From positions 124,001-188,000 of the forward strand of contig NZ_JAIQDE010000013.1 in NCBI RefSeq assembly GCF_020037015.1: a stretch of DNA of 64,000 bases, written 5' to 3'. This DNA comes from Corallococcus sp. AS-1-6. GTDB taxonomy: Bacteria; Myxococcota; Myxococcia; Myxococcales; Myxococcaceae. Positions 26,344-34,232 of this stretch are shown here, piece by piece (the stretch's first letter is position 1; each line of letters starts with the position of its first letter). The translations under genes and the position numbers were made by a program. The notes below the pieces were generated by a model that was given only the letters and a program-made list of their open reading frames with translations, searched no databases and was not told the origin of the DNA.

Positions 26344-27884
26344 CGTTGAAATTGCCCGTGGTCCTGTTGTTCCTGCTGTTGCCGCTCACAGGCCTGGCGC
26401 TGCCGACCACCGGCTTCCGGTTCGTCGACATCCCCGGGAGCGACGGCACCATCCTCAAGGCCAACTACATCGCGCCCACGACGCCGGGGCCGCATCCGGC
26501 GGTGGTCTTCATCTCGAGCTGGGGCCTCAACGACCTGGAGTACCTGGCCCAGGCCAACGCGCTGGCGCAGAAGGGCTACGTGGCGCTGTCCTATACGCCG
26601 CGTGGCTTCTGGGCGTCCGGCGGTGGCATTGACACCGCCGGTCCGGCGGACATCGCGGACACGTCGCGCGTCATTGATTGGATGCTCGCCAACACGACCG
26701 CGAACCCCTCGCGCATCGGGCTCGCGGGGGTTTCGTATGGCGCGGGCATCTCGCTCATCGCCTCCGGCTTCGACTCGCGCGTGAAGGCGGTGGCGGCGCT
26801 CTCCGGCTGGTCGGACCTGGTGGCGTCGCTGTTCGGCGGAGAGACGCGGCGTCCGCAGGCGGTGGCGCTCCTGAACCTCGCGGCGACCCTGCTGGGCCGC
26901 CCCAGCCCGGAGCTGAGCACCACCATCGACGACTACTTCGCCAACCGGAACATCGAGTCCATCAAGGCCTGGGGCCGGGTGCGCTCGGCGGCGACGTACC
27001 TCCAGCGCATCAACGCCAACAAGCCCGCCATCCTGATGGCCAACGCGTACGGCGACAGCCTCTTCCCTCCCAACCAGCTCGTGTCGTTCTACGGCCAGCT
27101 CGCGGGCCCCAAGCGGCTGGAGTTCGCGCCGGGGGACCACGCCGTCGTGGAGGCCACGGGGCTGCTGGGCCTGCCCAACGGCGTCTGGACCAGCGTGACG
27201 CGCTGGATGGACCAGTACGTCGCGGGCGTGGACACGGGCATCTCCCGCGAGGCGCCCGTGGTGCTGCGCACCTACGACGGCGACACGGAGGGCTATGCAT
27301 CGTGGGCCCAGGTGGCCACGGGCACGCAGCGCTACGGGCTGGGCGCCATCCGCCTCCTGGATGGCACCGGCACCCTGGGCGGCACGCCTTCGACGAGCGG
27401 CTCGCGCACCGTCTGGTCCGGCTTCGACACGAACGCGGACGCGGGCGTGGCGCTGCTGACCAACGGGCTCCAGGCGCTGACGGGCATTCCGCCCGTGGTC
27501 TGGCTGCCGGGCGTCAACCGCCTCAACGCGGGCGTCTGGACGTCGTCCACCACGCTGAGCGGCATCTCCATCCGGGGCTCGGCCACGCTGCGCCTGCGCG
27601 TCACGCCCTCCACCGCGTCGGGCACCGTGGTCGCGTACCTGTACGACCTGCTGGGCGACTACGGCGGGCTCATCACGCACGTGCCCCTCTCCTGGAAGAA
27701 CGCGACGCCGGGCGTGCCGCTGGACCTGGACCTGGCGTTCCCCGCCACGGCGTATGACGTCCCCGTGCTGCACCGGCTGGCGCTCGTCGTGGACACGGAG
27801 GACCCGCTCTACCTGGACGCCAACACCACCGGCGCGACGCTGTCGCTCGGCGGGCCGTCCTGGTTGGACCTGCCGACGCGCTGA
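26340..27884 (+). CDS. Secreted S15/CocE-like alpha/beta hydrolase
   Basis: 514 aa. A signal peptide (VVLLFLLLPLTGLALP) opens the protein. The hydrolase domain has GLAGVSYGAGISL, the G-x-S-Y nucleophile form of X-Pro dipeptidyl-peptidase/CocE proteins with Ser132. A likely Asp sits in NAYGDSLFPPNQ and His in APGDHAVVE. The C-terminal 200 residues are beta-rich (LRLRVTPSTASGTVVAYLYD), matching the jelly-roll that closes S15 enzymes. It probably cleaves an acyl or peptide bond outside the cytoplasm. It is coupled to the GNAT gene by ATGA overlap, with GAGGTG as ribosome site, and is followed by a terminator hairpin. Confidence 0.82.
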   Translation: MTLKLPVVLLFLLLPLTGLALPTTGFRFVDIPGSDGTILKANYIAPTTPGPHPAVVFISSWGLNDLEYLAQANALAQKGYVALSYTPRGFWASGGGIDTAGPADIADTSRVIDWMLANTTANPSRIGLAGVSYGAGISLIASGFDSRVKAVAALSGWSDLVASLFGGETRRPQAVALLNLAATLLGRPSPELSTTIDDYFANRNIESIKAWGRVRSAATYLQRINANKPAILMANAYGDSLFPPNQLVSFYGQLAGPKRLEFAPGDHAVVEATGLLGLPNGVWTSVTRWMDQYVAGVDTGISREAPVVLRTYDGDTEGYASWAQVATGTQRYGLGAIRLLDGTGTLGGTPSTSGSRTVWSGFDTNADAGVALLTNGLQALTGIPPVVWLPGVNRLNAGVWTSSTTLSGISIRGSATLRLRVTPSTASGTVVAYLYDLLGDYGGLITHVPLSWKNATPGVPLDLDLAFPATAYDVPVLHRLALVVDTEDPLYLDANTTGATLSLGGPSWLDLPTR

Positions 27885-27894
27885 AGCGCCGCGT

Positions 27895-27926
27895 GACGGA
27901 GGGGCGCTCGCAAGGCGCCCTCCGTC
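27895..27926 (+). terminator. Hairpin terminator after the S15-like hydrolase
   Basis: GACGGAGGGGCGC (27895-27907) pairs with GCGCCCTCCGTC (27915-27926) with one bulged G and a 7-base loop, 10 bases past the stop. Confidence 0.6.
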
Positions 27927-27968
27927 GTTCCAGGGGGCGTGCCCGGTGTGTTAACGCTCCCGGCGTCC

Positions 27969-29576
27969 ATGGGAACCGCCGTCTCGGAACGCACCCGCGC
28001 CGCCCTGCTCGTCCTCGCTGGCGGCGTGCTGGCCCTGCTGCTGTCGCACCACCCCGCCATCCTGTCCGGGCTGCGCCTGGTGCAGGGGGACGAGGGCGAC
28101 GTGCGCTTCAACCACTACGTCCTGGAGCACGGCTGGCGCTTCGTCACGGGCGACCCGGCGCACGCGCGCTTCTGGGATCCGCCGATGTTCCACCCCGAGC
28201 CCAACGTCGCCGCGTACTCCGACGTGCTCCTGGGCGTGGCCCCGTTCTACTGGGTGTGGCGCGCGCTGGGCCTGGGCGCGGACCTGTCGTGGCAGGCGTG
28301 GTCGCTCACCATGGCGGCGCTCAACTACGCCGCCGCGGTGTGGCTGCTGCGGCGCGGGTTCGGCCTGCGCGTCCTCCCCGCGGTGGTGGGCGCGGTGCTC
28401 TTCACGGCCGGCGCGCCGCGCATCAACCAGCTCAACCACCCGCAGTTGGAGGGGCAGTTCTTCGCGCTCCTCGCCGTGGGCGCGGTCATCGCGCTGACGC
28501 GGCCGGAGACGGACCGGCGGCGCGGCGTGTCCTGGGCCGCGCTGCTGGTGGGCGCGTTCGTGGCGCAGCTCTACGCGGGCTTCTACTGGGGCTGGTTCCT
28601 CTTCTTCTTCCTGCTCCTGGCGTTCATCGCCGGGCTCGCCTTCCGGGACACGCGCGGTCCGCTGCTGACGGCGCTCGGCCGCCACCTGCCGGCGCTCGCG
28701 GGCTTCGGCGTCGTGGGGCTGGCGCTGCTCGCGCCGCTCGTCCTGCACTCGCGCCAGGCCATTGGCACGGTGGGGCTGCGCACCTTCGCGGAGGTGTCCC
28801 CCATGGTGCCGCGCTTCTGGAGCTGGTTCTTCGTGGGCCAGGACAGTTGGCTGTACGGGTGGACCCACGGCTTCTCCAAGTTCCAGCGCATGCCCGTGGC
28901 GTGGGAGCACCGCCTGGGCTTCGGCTTCGTCACCCCGGTGCTCGCGGGCATCGGACTGTGGCAGGCGCGCTCACGGCCCGCGGTGCGGCTGCTGCTCGTG
29001 GTGGCGGTGGCCACGGTGCTGCTCGCGTCGCGCTACACCGGCGGCTTCACGCCCTGGTGGCTCGTCTTCCACGGCGTGCCCGGCGCGGCGGCCATCCGGG
29101 CCCTGGCCCGCATCGGCATGTGGCTGCTGGTGCCCGCGGCCGTGGGGCTGGCCCTGTACCTCCAGCGGCAGTGGGAGTCCGGGCGCGCGGCGCTGGCGGT
29201 GGGCCTGGGCGCGCTGTGCCTCCTGGAGCAGGGGCTCGCCAGCCCCGCGTATGACCGGCACGAAGCCCGCGCGGACGTGGAGGCGGTGGCCGCGCGCATC
29301 GCCCCCGGCTGCGAGTCCTTCTTCTACGCGCCCACGTCCGGCGAGGCCCAGGAGTGGAAGTACCAGTTGGATGCCGTGTGGGCGTCCGGCGAGCACGGCG
29401 TGCCCACGGTGAACGGCTACTCGGGCAACTACCCGCAGGGCTGGAAGCTCCAGGACAACCGCCGCTTCAACGCGGAGGCCGCGGCGCGCATCGACCGGGA
29501 CCTGGAGGCCTGGATGCGCTCGCGGAGCCTTGCGCCCGGGAGCGTCTGCCGCATCGAGGTGCCCGCGCGGCGGTAG
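27969..29576 (+). CDS. Polytopic membrane protein, YfhO/GT-C-like
   Basis: 535 aa from ATG 27969; a GTG at 27939 in the same frame is less likely. About ten to twelve hydrophobic helices. The first outer loop is acidic (LVQGDEGDVRFNHYVLEHGW) and is followed by FWDPPMFHPEPN, a pattern seen in YfhO-like and other GT-C membrane proteins that use lipid-linked sugars. The C-terminal 120 residues form a soluble domain with VNGYSGNYPQGW. Role in glycan or lipid modification is inferred from topology only. It is a single gene, convergent with the aryl polyene operon. Confidence 0.6.
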   Translation: MGTAVSERTRAALLVLAGGVLALLLSHHPAILSGLRLVQGDEGDVRFNHYVLEHGWRFVTGDPAHARFWDPPMFHPEPNVAAYSDVLLGVAPFYWVWRALGLGADLSWQAWSLTMAALNYAAAVWLLRRGFGLRVLPAVVGAVLFTAGAPRINQLNHPQLEGQFFALLAVGAVIALTRPETDRRRGVSWAALLVGAFVAQLYAGFYWGWFLFFFLLLAFIAGLAFRDTRGPLLTALGRHLPALAGFGVVGLALLAPLVLHSRQAIGTVGLRTFAEVSPMVPRFWSWFFVGQDSWLYGWTHGFSKFQRMPVAWEHRLGFGFVTPVLAGIGLWQARSRPAVRLLLVVAVATVLLASRYTGGFTPWWLVFHGVPGAAAIRALARIGMWLLVPAAVGLALYLQRQWESGRAALAVGLGALCLLEQGLASPAYDRHEARADVEAVAARIAPGCESFFYAPTSGEAQEWKYQLDAVWASGEHGVPTVNGYSGNYPQGWKLQDNRRFNAEAAARIDRDLEAWMRSRSLAPGSVCRIEVPARR

Positions 29577-29590
29577 GGCCCGCCGCGCGG
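29563..29590. terminator. Bidirectional hairpin at the end of the APE operon
   Basis: An 11-base perfect stem (29563-29573 with 29580-29590) and 6-base loop spans the stop of the membrane protein gene. It also lies 15 bases past the last APE operon stop, so it can end both convergent transcripts. Confidence 0.65.
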
Positions 29591-29605
29591 AAAGTGCCTC
29601 CAGGG

Positions 29606-30037
29606 CTACTTGGCGATGGTGGCGTAGTCGCCCTTGAGCGCGACGCCGGTGACGAAGCTGCCGGCGTGGCACTCGATCTCGGTGGCGCTCTTGAACTCCA
29701 CCTTCTTGTAATAGCTGACGATGTTGACCACCGCGTTGGCGCCGTTCTTCTTCGCGCCATCCTGCAGGGCGATGAGGGCGGAGAGTGCGGCCCACTTGCA
29801 GGCGTAGTCGTCCGACTTGCCCACGCCGTTGGTCTTCTTGTTCGTGGTGTCGGTGCCCAGCGTCTTGAGCACCTTGGGCGTCTTCGCGCCGTCCATGAAG
29901 AACTTCACCGAGCCGTCCAGCTTGTCCTTGGCCTCGGGCAGGGCCATCACGTCCGCCAGCTTCACCTTCGTCACGGTGTCGCGCGCCAGGGCGGGGCTCG
30001 CGGCGGTCAGGGCCAGCAACAGGAGGGCTTTCTTCAT
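29606..30037 (-). CDS. Small periplasmic protein at the end of the APE operon
   Basis: 143 aa from ATG 30037 with GGAG 8 bases upstream. It has a signal peptide (MKKALLLLALTAASPALA) and a compact mature domain with DGSVKFFMDG, TNKKTNG, ALQDGAKKNGANAVVNIVSYYKK and EIECHAGSF. The GANAVVNI element resembles heavy-metal-binding YbjQ-like folds. Close relatives in proteobacterial APE clusters carry the name excinuclease ATPase subunit, which nothing in this sequence supports. It starts 17 bases after the ketosynthase stop and is the last gene of the operon. Function unknown; perhaps periplasmic handling of the pigment or of its carrier. Confidence 0.75.
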   Translation of the reverse strand: MKKALLLLALTAASPALARDTVTKVKLADVMALPEAKDKLDGSVKFFMDGAKTPKVLKTLGTDTTNKKTNGVGKSDDYACKWAALSALIALQDGAKKNGANAVVNIVSYYKKVEFKSATEIECHAGSFVTGVALKGDYATIAK

Positions 30038-30054
30038 GGCGGGGTCTCCAAACA

Positions 30055-31293
30055 TCAAGGCCAGCGGCGGAAGATCAACGACGTGTTGATGCCGCCGAAG
30101 GCGAAGTTGTTGCTCATCACCAGGTCCGTCTGCAAAGCACGTCCCTCGCCCATGACATAGTCCAGGGGCGCGCACTTCGGATCCACGGAGTCCGCCGTCA
30201 GGTGCAGCGTGGGCGCGAACCAGCCCGAGCGCATCATCTGGACGGTCATCCACGCCTCCAGCGCGCCGCAGGCCCCCAGCGTGTGGCCCATGTAGCTCTT
30301 GAGGCTGGAGATGGCGACCTTCTCCCCGAAGACGGACCGCGTCGCCGCGCTCTCCGCCACGTCGCCCGTGTCCGTCGCCGTGCCGTGCGCGTTGACATAG
30401 GGGATGGCGGACGCCGGCACGCCCGCGTCCTCCAGCGCCAGCCGCATGGCCTCCGCCATGGTGTCCGCGTTGGGCTGCGTCACGTGGCGGCCGTCGCTGT
30501 TGGTGCCGTACCCCACCAGCTCCGCGTGGATGGTGGCGCCGCGCGCCTTCGCGTGCTCCAGCTCCTCCAGCACCAGCGTGCACGCGCCCTCGCCCAGCAC
30601 CAGCCCGTCGCGCTGGGCGTGGAAGGGGCGGGGGGACTGGTGCGGCGCTTCGTTGTGCTTCGTGCTGGTGGCGAAGAGGGTGTCGAACACCGCCGCGCCC
30701 GTGGCGTCCAGCTCCTCCGCGCCGCCCGCGAGCATCGCCACCTGGCGGCCCAGCTTGATGGCCTCGTACGCGTAGCCGATGCCCTGGCTGCCGGAGGTGC
30801 ACGCGCTGGACGTGGTGATGATGCGCCCGGTGACGCCGAAGAAGACGCCGATGTTCACCGCCGCCGTATGGGACATCATCCGCAGGTACGTCGTCGCGGT
30901 GATGCCCTCCGTCGTCTTGTGGGTGATCATCTTCCCGAAGTCGCCCATGTTCTCCGGCGTGCCCGCGGAGGAGCCATAGGCGATGCCCATCTTCCCGCTC
31001 TTCACCAGCGGGCTGCCCAGCAGGCCCGCGTCCAGGAGCGCCAGCTCGCTGGCCCGCGTGGCCATCAGCGCCACGCGGCCCATGGTGCGCGTCGTCTTGC
31101 GCGAGTACGTGGATGGGGGCAATTCGAAGGGCAGGGCGGGCGCGCCCAGCCGCGTGTTCAGGCCTTCGTACTGCTTCCAGGGCTCCATCACCTGGACGGC
31201 GTTCTGGCGCGCGCGCAGCGCCGCCTCGACCGTCTTCCAGTCATGGCCCAGGGGGCTCAGCGCACCGACTCCGGTGACGACTACGCGCTTCAT
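30055..31293 (-). CDS. apeR: Aryl polyene beta-ketoacyl-ACP synthase (ApeR-like)
   Basis: 412 aa, FabF-type thiolase fold. Catalytic Cys165 in SSACTSGSQG, His in NAHGTATDTGD (about 304) and His in GHTLGACGALEA (about 336), so it should be an active condensing enzyme. APE pathways use ketosynthases to extend an ACP-bound aryl chain with malonyl units. Its place after ketosynthase, dehydratase and ketoreductase matches the O-P-Q-R order I recall from the E. coli ape cluster, where ApeR is the extra synthase that may start chains. ATG 31293 overlaps the ketoreductase stop by 4 bases. Confidence 0.88.
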   Translation of the reverse strand: MKRVVVTGVGALSPLGHDWKTVEAALRARQNAVQVMEPWKQYEGLNTRLGAPALPFELPPSTYSRKTTRTMGRVALMATRASELALLDAGLLGSPLVKSGKMGIAYGSSAGTPENMGDFGKMITHKTTEGITATTYLRMMSHTAAVNIGVFFGVTGRIITTSSACTSGSQGIGYAYEAIKLGRQVAMLAGGAEELDATGAAVFDTLFATSTKHNEAPHQSPRPFHAQRDGLVLGEGACTLVLEELEHAKARGATIHAELVGYGTNSDGRHVTQPNADTMAEAMRLALEDAGVPASAIPYVNAHGTATDTGDVAESAATRSVFGEKVAISSLKSYMGHTLGACGALEAWMTVQMMRSGWFAPTLHLTADSVDPKCAPLDYVMGEGRALQTDLVMSNNFAFGGINTSLIFRRWP

Positions 31294-32021
31294 CCGATCA
31301 TCCCCCCGTTCACCGAAATCACCTGCCGCGTGATGTAGCCCGCTTCTTCCGACATGAGGAAGGCCACCGCGGCGGCGACCTCCTCGGGTCTGCCCATCCG
31401 GCGGGCGGGAATGAGCTTCAGCGCCTCCTCCAGCACCTCCGGAGGCACCATCTCCGTGTCGATGAGGCCCGGCGCCACGCAGTTGACGGTGATGTCGCGC
31501 TTGGCCAGCTCCACCGCCAGCGCCTTCGTCGCGCCGATGATGCCCGCCTTGGCGGCGCTGTAGTTCACCTGGCCCCGGTTGCCCATGAGGCCGGACACGG
31601 AGGACAGCGTGACGATGCGGCCCGGCTTCCTGCGGCGCACCAGGGGCATCGTGAGCGGGTTGAGCACGTTGTAGAAGGCGTCCAGGTTGGTGTGGATGAC
31701 GCCGTCCCACTCCTCCGCCGTCATCGCGGGGAAGGCGTTGTCGCGGGCGATGCCCGCGTTGCACACTACGCCGTAGTAGCAGCCGTGGGCCTCCACGTCC
31801 GCGAGCAGCGCGGCCTGCGTGCCCGCGCGGTCCGCCACGTCGAACTGGAGCACGCGCGACTCGCGGCCGGCTTCGCGGACCTGGGCGGCCACCGCGTCCG
31901 CCTCCTCGCGCTTGTTGCGGCAGTGCACCACGACGTCGTAGCCGTCGCGGGCCAGGCGCAGCGCGATGGCGCGGCCGATGCCCCGGCTGGAGCCCGTCAC
32001 CAGCACCGTCTTGTCACCCAT
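31290..32021 (-). CDS. apeQ: 3-ketoacyl-ACP reductase (ApeQ-like, FabG family)
   Basis: 243 aa short-chain dehydrogenase. Cofactor site TGSSRGIG (10-16), CNAGI, Ser in TLSSVSG and the catalytic YSAAK. It reduces the 3-keto group of the growing polyene to hydroxyl with NADPH. It ends VSVNGGMIG, typical of FabG-like proteins. It starts at ATG 32021 inside the end of the dehydratase gene (8-base overlap) and overlaps the next synthase by ATGA. A housekeeping fabG role is unlikely given this operon position. Confidence 0.92.
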   Translation of the reverse strand: MGDKTVLVTGSSRGIGRAIALRLARDGYDVVVHCRNKREEADAVAAQVREAGRESRVLQFDVADRAGTQAALLADVEAHGCYYGVVCNAGIARDNAFPAMTAEEWDGVIHTNLDAFYNVLNPLTMPLVRRRKPGRIVTLSSVSGLMGNRGQVNYSAAKAGIIGATKALAVELAKRDITVNCVAPGLIDTEMVPPEVLEEALKLIPARRMGRPEEVAAAVAFLMSEEAGYITRQVISVNGGMIG

Positions 32022-32481
32022 CTGTGTTGCCCCTTCCCAGGTCCTGCCCCGGTTGCGGCTCGTAGACCGTCAGCGCCGCCGTGGCCACCTGCTCCGTCCC
32101 GATGCGCAAGGTGCAGTCGAACTGGCCCAGCCCGTTGTCCGCGGAGAACTGGCGGTGGACCTCGACGCGCAGGGTCTCGCCAAGCTTGAAGACGGGGCGG
32201 CTGCACTCGTAGCGGCGCGTGCCCAGCAGGAAGCCCACCCGGGGCGTGCCGCCGCGCTTGCGCGCATGCCACCCGGCCCACGCGGCCACGGCCTGCGCCA
32301 TGTACTCGATGCCCACCCAGCCGCCCACGGCGCCGTCCGCGCAGAAGAGGCTGTCCTCGCGCACGGTGACCTCCGCGAGCAGCGAGTCCGCGTCGCCCTC
32401 CAGGACGCGGTCGAGCAGCCGCATGCGCCCCTGATGGGGCACCAGCTCCTCGACGGGTTGATCAATCACGATGCGCATCAT
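32014..32481 (-). CDS. apeP: APE hotdog dehydratase, ApeP-like subunit
   Basis: 155 aa. The start is like FabZ (VEELVPHQGRMRLLDRVLE), then a hotdog fold with WVGIEYMAQAVAAWAG. At the place where FabZ has the catalytic His in HFPG this protein has FCADGAVGGW (46-54), so the His is missing while Glu59 in IEYMAQ remains. In the E. coli system I recall ApeP working as a heterocomplex with the dehydratase ApeI. The ApeI-like partner with an intact HFPG is the C-terminal domain of the 43665-41956 gene. ATG 32481 overlaps the end of the preceding synthase gene. Confidence 0.85.
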   Translation of the reverse strand: MMRIVIDQPVEELVPHQGRMRLLDRVLEGDADSLLAEVTVREDSLFCADGAVGGWVGIEYMAQAVAAWAGWHARKRGGTPRVGFLLGTRRYECSRPVFKLGETLRVEVHRQFSADNGLGQFDCTLRIGTEQVATAALTVYEPQPGQDLGRGNTDG

Positions 32482-33659
32482 GCGCGCTCCAGCACGAGGG
32501 CGGTGTTGCTGCCCCCGAAGGCGAACGAGTTGCTCAGCACGCTCTTCACCGGGCGCCCCAGCGCCTCGCCCGGCTTCACCAGCGACAGCGCCGGCAGTGC
32601 CGCGTCCACGGCCCCGTCCCAGAAGTGCCCGGGCAGGTGGCCCTCCGGGTTGTCCACCAGCGTGAGGTACGCGAAGGCCGCCTCCAGCGCGCCCGCGGCC
32701 CCCAGCGTGTGGCCGGTGAGCGGCTTGGTGGAGCTGGCCTTCACGCCGGGCCCCAGCAGCGCGTGCACGGCGCGGGACTCCATGGCGTCGTTCTGCGGCG
32801 TGGCGGTGCCGTGCAGGTTCACGTAGTCCACCTGCTCCGGCGACAGGCCCGCGCGCTCCAGGGCCTCCTGGATGGCGGCCATGGCGCCCTTGCCGCCGGG
32901 CTCCGGCGCGGAGATGTGGTGCGCGTCGGAGGACTCGCCCCAGCCGGACAGGCGCACCGGCCCCGGCTCGCGCGTCATCAGGAACAGCGCCGCCGCCTCG
33001 CCGATGTTGATGCCGTGGCGGTGGGCGCTCATCGGGTTGCAGCGCTCCTCGCTCACGGAGTCCAGCGCGCGGAAGCCCGCCACGGTGAAGCGGCACAGCG
33101 AATCCACGCCGCCCGTCAGCACCGCGTCCACGCTGCCCGCGCGCAGCATCCGCGCCGCGCTGGCCAGGGCCTTGGCGCTGGAGGAGCACGCGGTGGAGAT
33201 GACGTAGGCGGGGCCCCGGGTGCCCAGCACATGCGCGAGCGCCAGCGCCGGGGAGCCCAGCTCCTGCTGGTGCAGATGGAAGCGCGAGGGCAGCGCCCCC
33301 GTGGCCAGGAGGCCCGCCATGGCCGCCTCCCCCTCACCGATGCCGGACGTGCTGGTGCCCAGCACCACCGCCACGCGCGAGGCGCCGAAGCGGGCGATGG
33401 CGGCGTCCACCTGGGGGCGCACCTGCGCGAGCGCGGTGAGCAGGAGCGCGTTGTTGCGGCTGTGCTGCGAAGGGGGCAGGGCGTCCTGCCCCGCGAGCTC
33501 CGAGGTGACGACGCCCAGGTGCAGCGGCCGGTCCGCGTAGCCCTCGTGCGAGGCGACGCCGGACACCGTGTCCGCGAACAGCGCCCGGGCCACCTCCTGC
33601 TTCCCGGAGCCCAACGCGCAGACGACACCCAGGTGGTTGAGGAAGACAGGAGGAGGCAT
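32478..33659 (-). CDS. apeO: Aryl polyene beta-ketoacyl-ACP synthase (ApeO-like)
   Basis: 393 aa. Catalytic Cys158 in ISTACSSSAKAL, His in NLHGTATPQND and His in TGHTLGAAGALEA. It is the likely elongating synthase that pairs with the chain-length-factor-like protein encoded at 45524-46255, as ApeO pairs with ApeC in E. coli. The heterodimer would condense malonyl-ACP with the aryl polyene chain. ATG 33659 lies 6 bases after the stop of the DUF3261 lipoprotein gene. Its stop overlaps the dehydratase start by 4 bases. Confidence 0.88.
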   Translation of the reverse strand: MPPPVFLNHLGVVCALGSGKQEVARALFADTVSGVASHEGYADRPLHLGVVTSELAGQDALPPSQHSRNNALLLTALAQVRPQVDAAIARFGASRVAVVLGTSTSGIGEGEAAMAGLLATGALPSRFHLHQQELGSPALALAHVLGTRGPAYVISTACSSSAKALASAARMLRAGSVDAVLTGGVDSLCRFTVAGFRALDSVSEERCNPMSAHRHGINIGEAAALFLMTREPGPVRLSGWGESSDAHHISAPEPGGKGAMAAIQEALERAGLSPEQVDYVNLHGTATPQNDAMESRAVHALLGPGVKASSTKPLTGHTLGAAGALEAAFAYLTLVDNPEGHLPGHFWDGAVDAALPALSLVKPGEALGRPVKSVLSNSFAFGGSNTALVLERA

Positions 33660-33665
33660 CGGGTG

Positions 33666-34232
33666 TCACTCGGATGCGTGCGATTCGATGGTGAGCTGGT
33701 AGTGCTCGGAGTGGTTGGTGAGCTGCGTGCGCCCTTCCCAGCGCGGCGTCCCATCGTAGCGCACCGTCACCCATTCCCTCCCGTCCTTCGACAGGGTCCG
33801 CCGCGTGGGGCCGTCCTCCAGCGTCCAGCCGGCGGGCAGGGCGGCGCGCACGGCGTCGGCCGGCCAGTAGACGAGCTGCACGTCCCGCAGCACCAGGGCG
33901 GAGTTGAACTGGGCGGGCAGGCGGGGGTCGCGCTCCTCGTCCAGGCGGCTGCCATCCCAGCGCAGGGTGAGGATGCGCTGACCCATGGCCAGCCCCGCCA
34001 ACTGGAGCTGCTCCGGCTCCACCTCCAGCAGGGCCTCCAGGGAGCGGGGGCCTCCGGGGTCCTGCTCGTGCGCGAACACCAACTGCTGCGCCAGGCTCAC
34101 GGACGCCCCGAGGGCGGCGGGGGCCAGGCGCAGCTCCGGCAACGGCTCGCCGGGGGCGGCGGGCCGGGGCCGGGGCGGGGTGGCGCATGCGGACAGCCCC
34201 GCGACGAGCAGGGCGGTGACTACGCCGCGCAC
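33666..34232 (-). CDS. DUF3261 lipoprotein of the APE operon
   Basis: 188 aa from GTG 34232 with GAGG 4 to 5 bases upstream. The N-terminus MRGVVTALLVAGLSAC is a short lipoprotein signal with lipobox LSAC. The mature part is beta-rich (LVFAHEQD, QILTLRWDGSRLDEERD-type strands), matching the outer-membrane lipoproteins kept in APE clusters next to the MMPL exporter and LolA-like carrier. A role in placing the aryl polyene lipid in the outer membrane is inferred from this neighbourhood. Its start lies 13 bases inside the FAD oxidoreductase gene. Confidence 0.75.
   Translation of the reverse strand: MRGVVTALLVAGLSACATPPRPRPAAPGEPLPELRLAPAALGASVSLAQQLVFAHEQDPGGPRSLEALLEVEPEQLQLAGLAMGQRILTLRWDGSRLDEERDPRLPAQFNSALVLRDVQLVYWPADAVRAALPAGWTLEDGPTRRTLSKDGREWVTVRYDGTPRWEGRTQLTNHSEHYQLTIESHASE

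Noticed and set aside
29606-30037. Excinuclease ATPase subunit name for the last APE gene
   Set aside because: No ATPase motifs. The protein is small and has a signal peptide; the database name is misleading.
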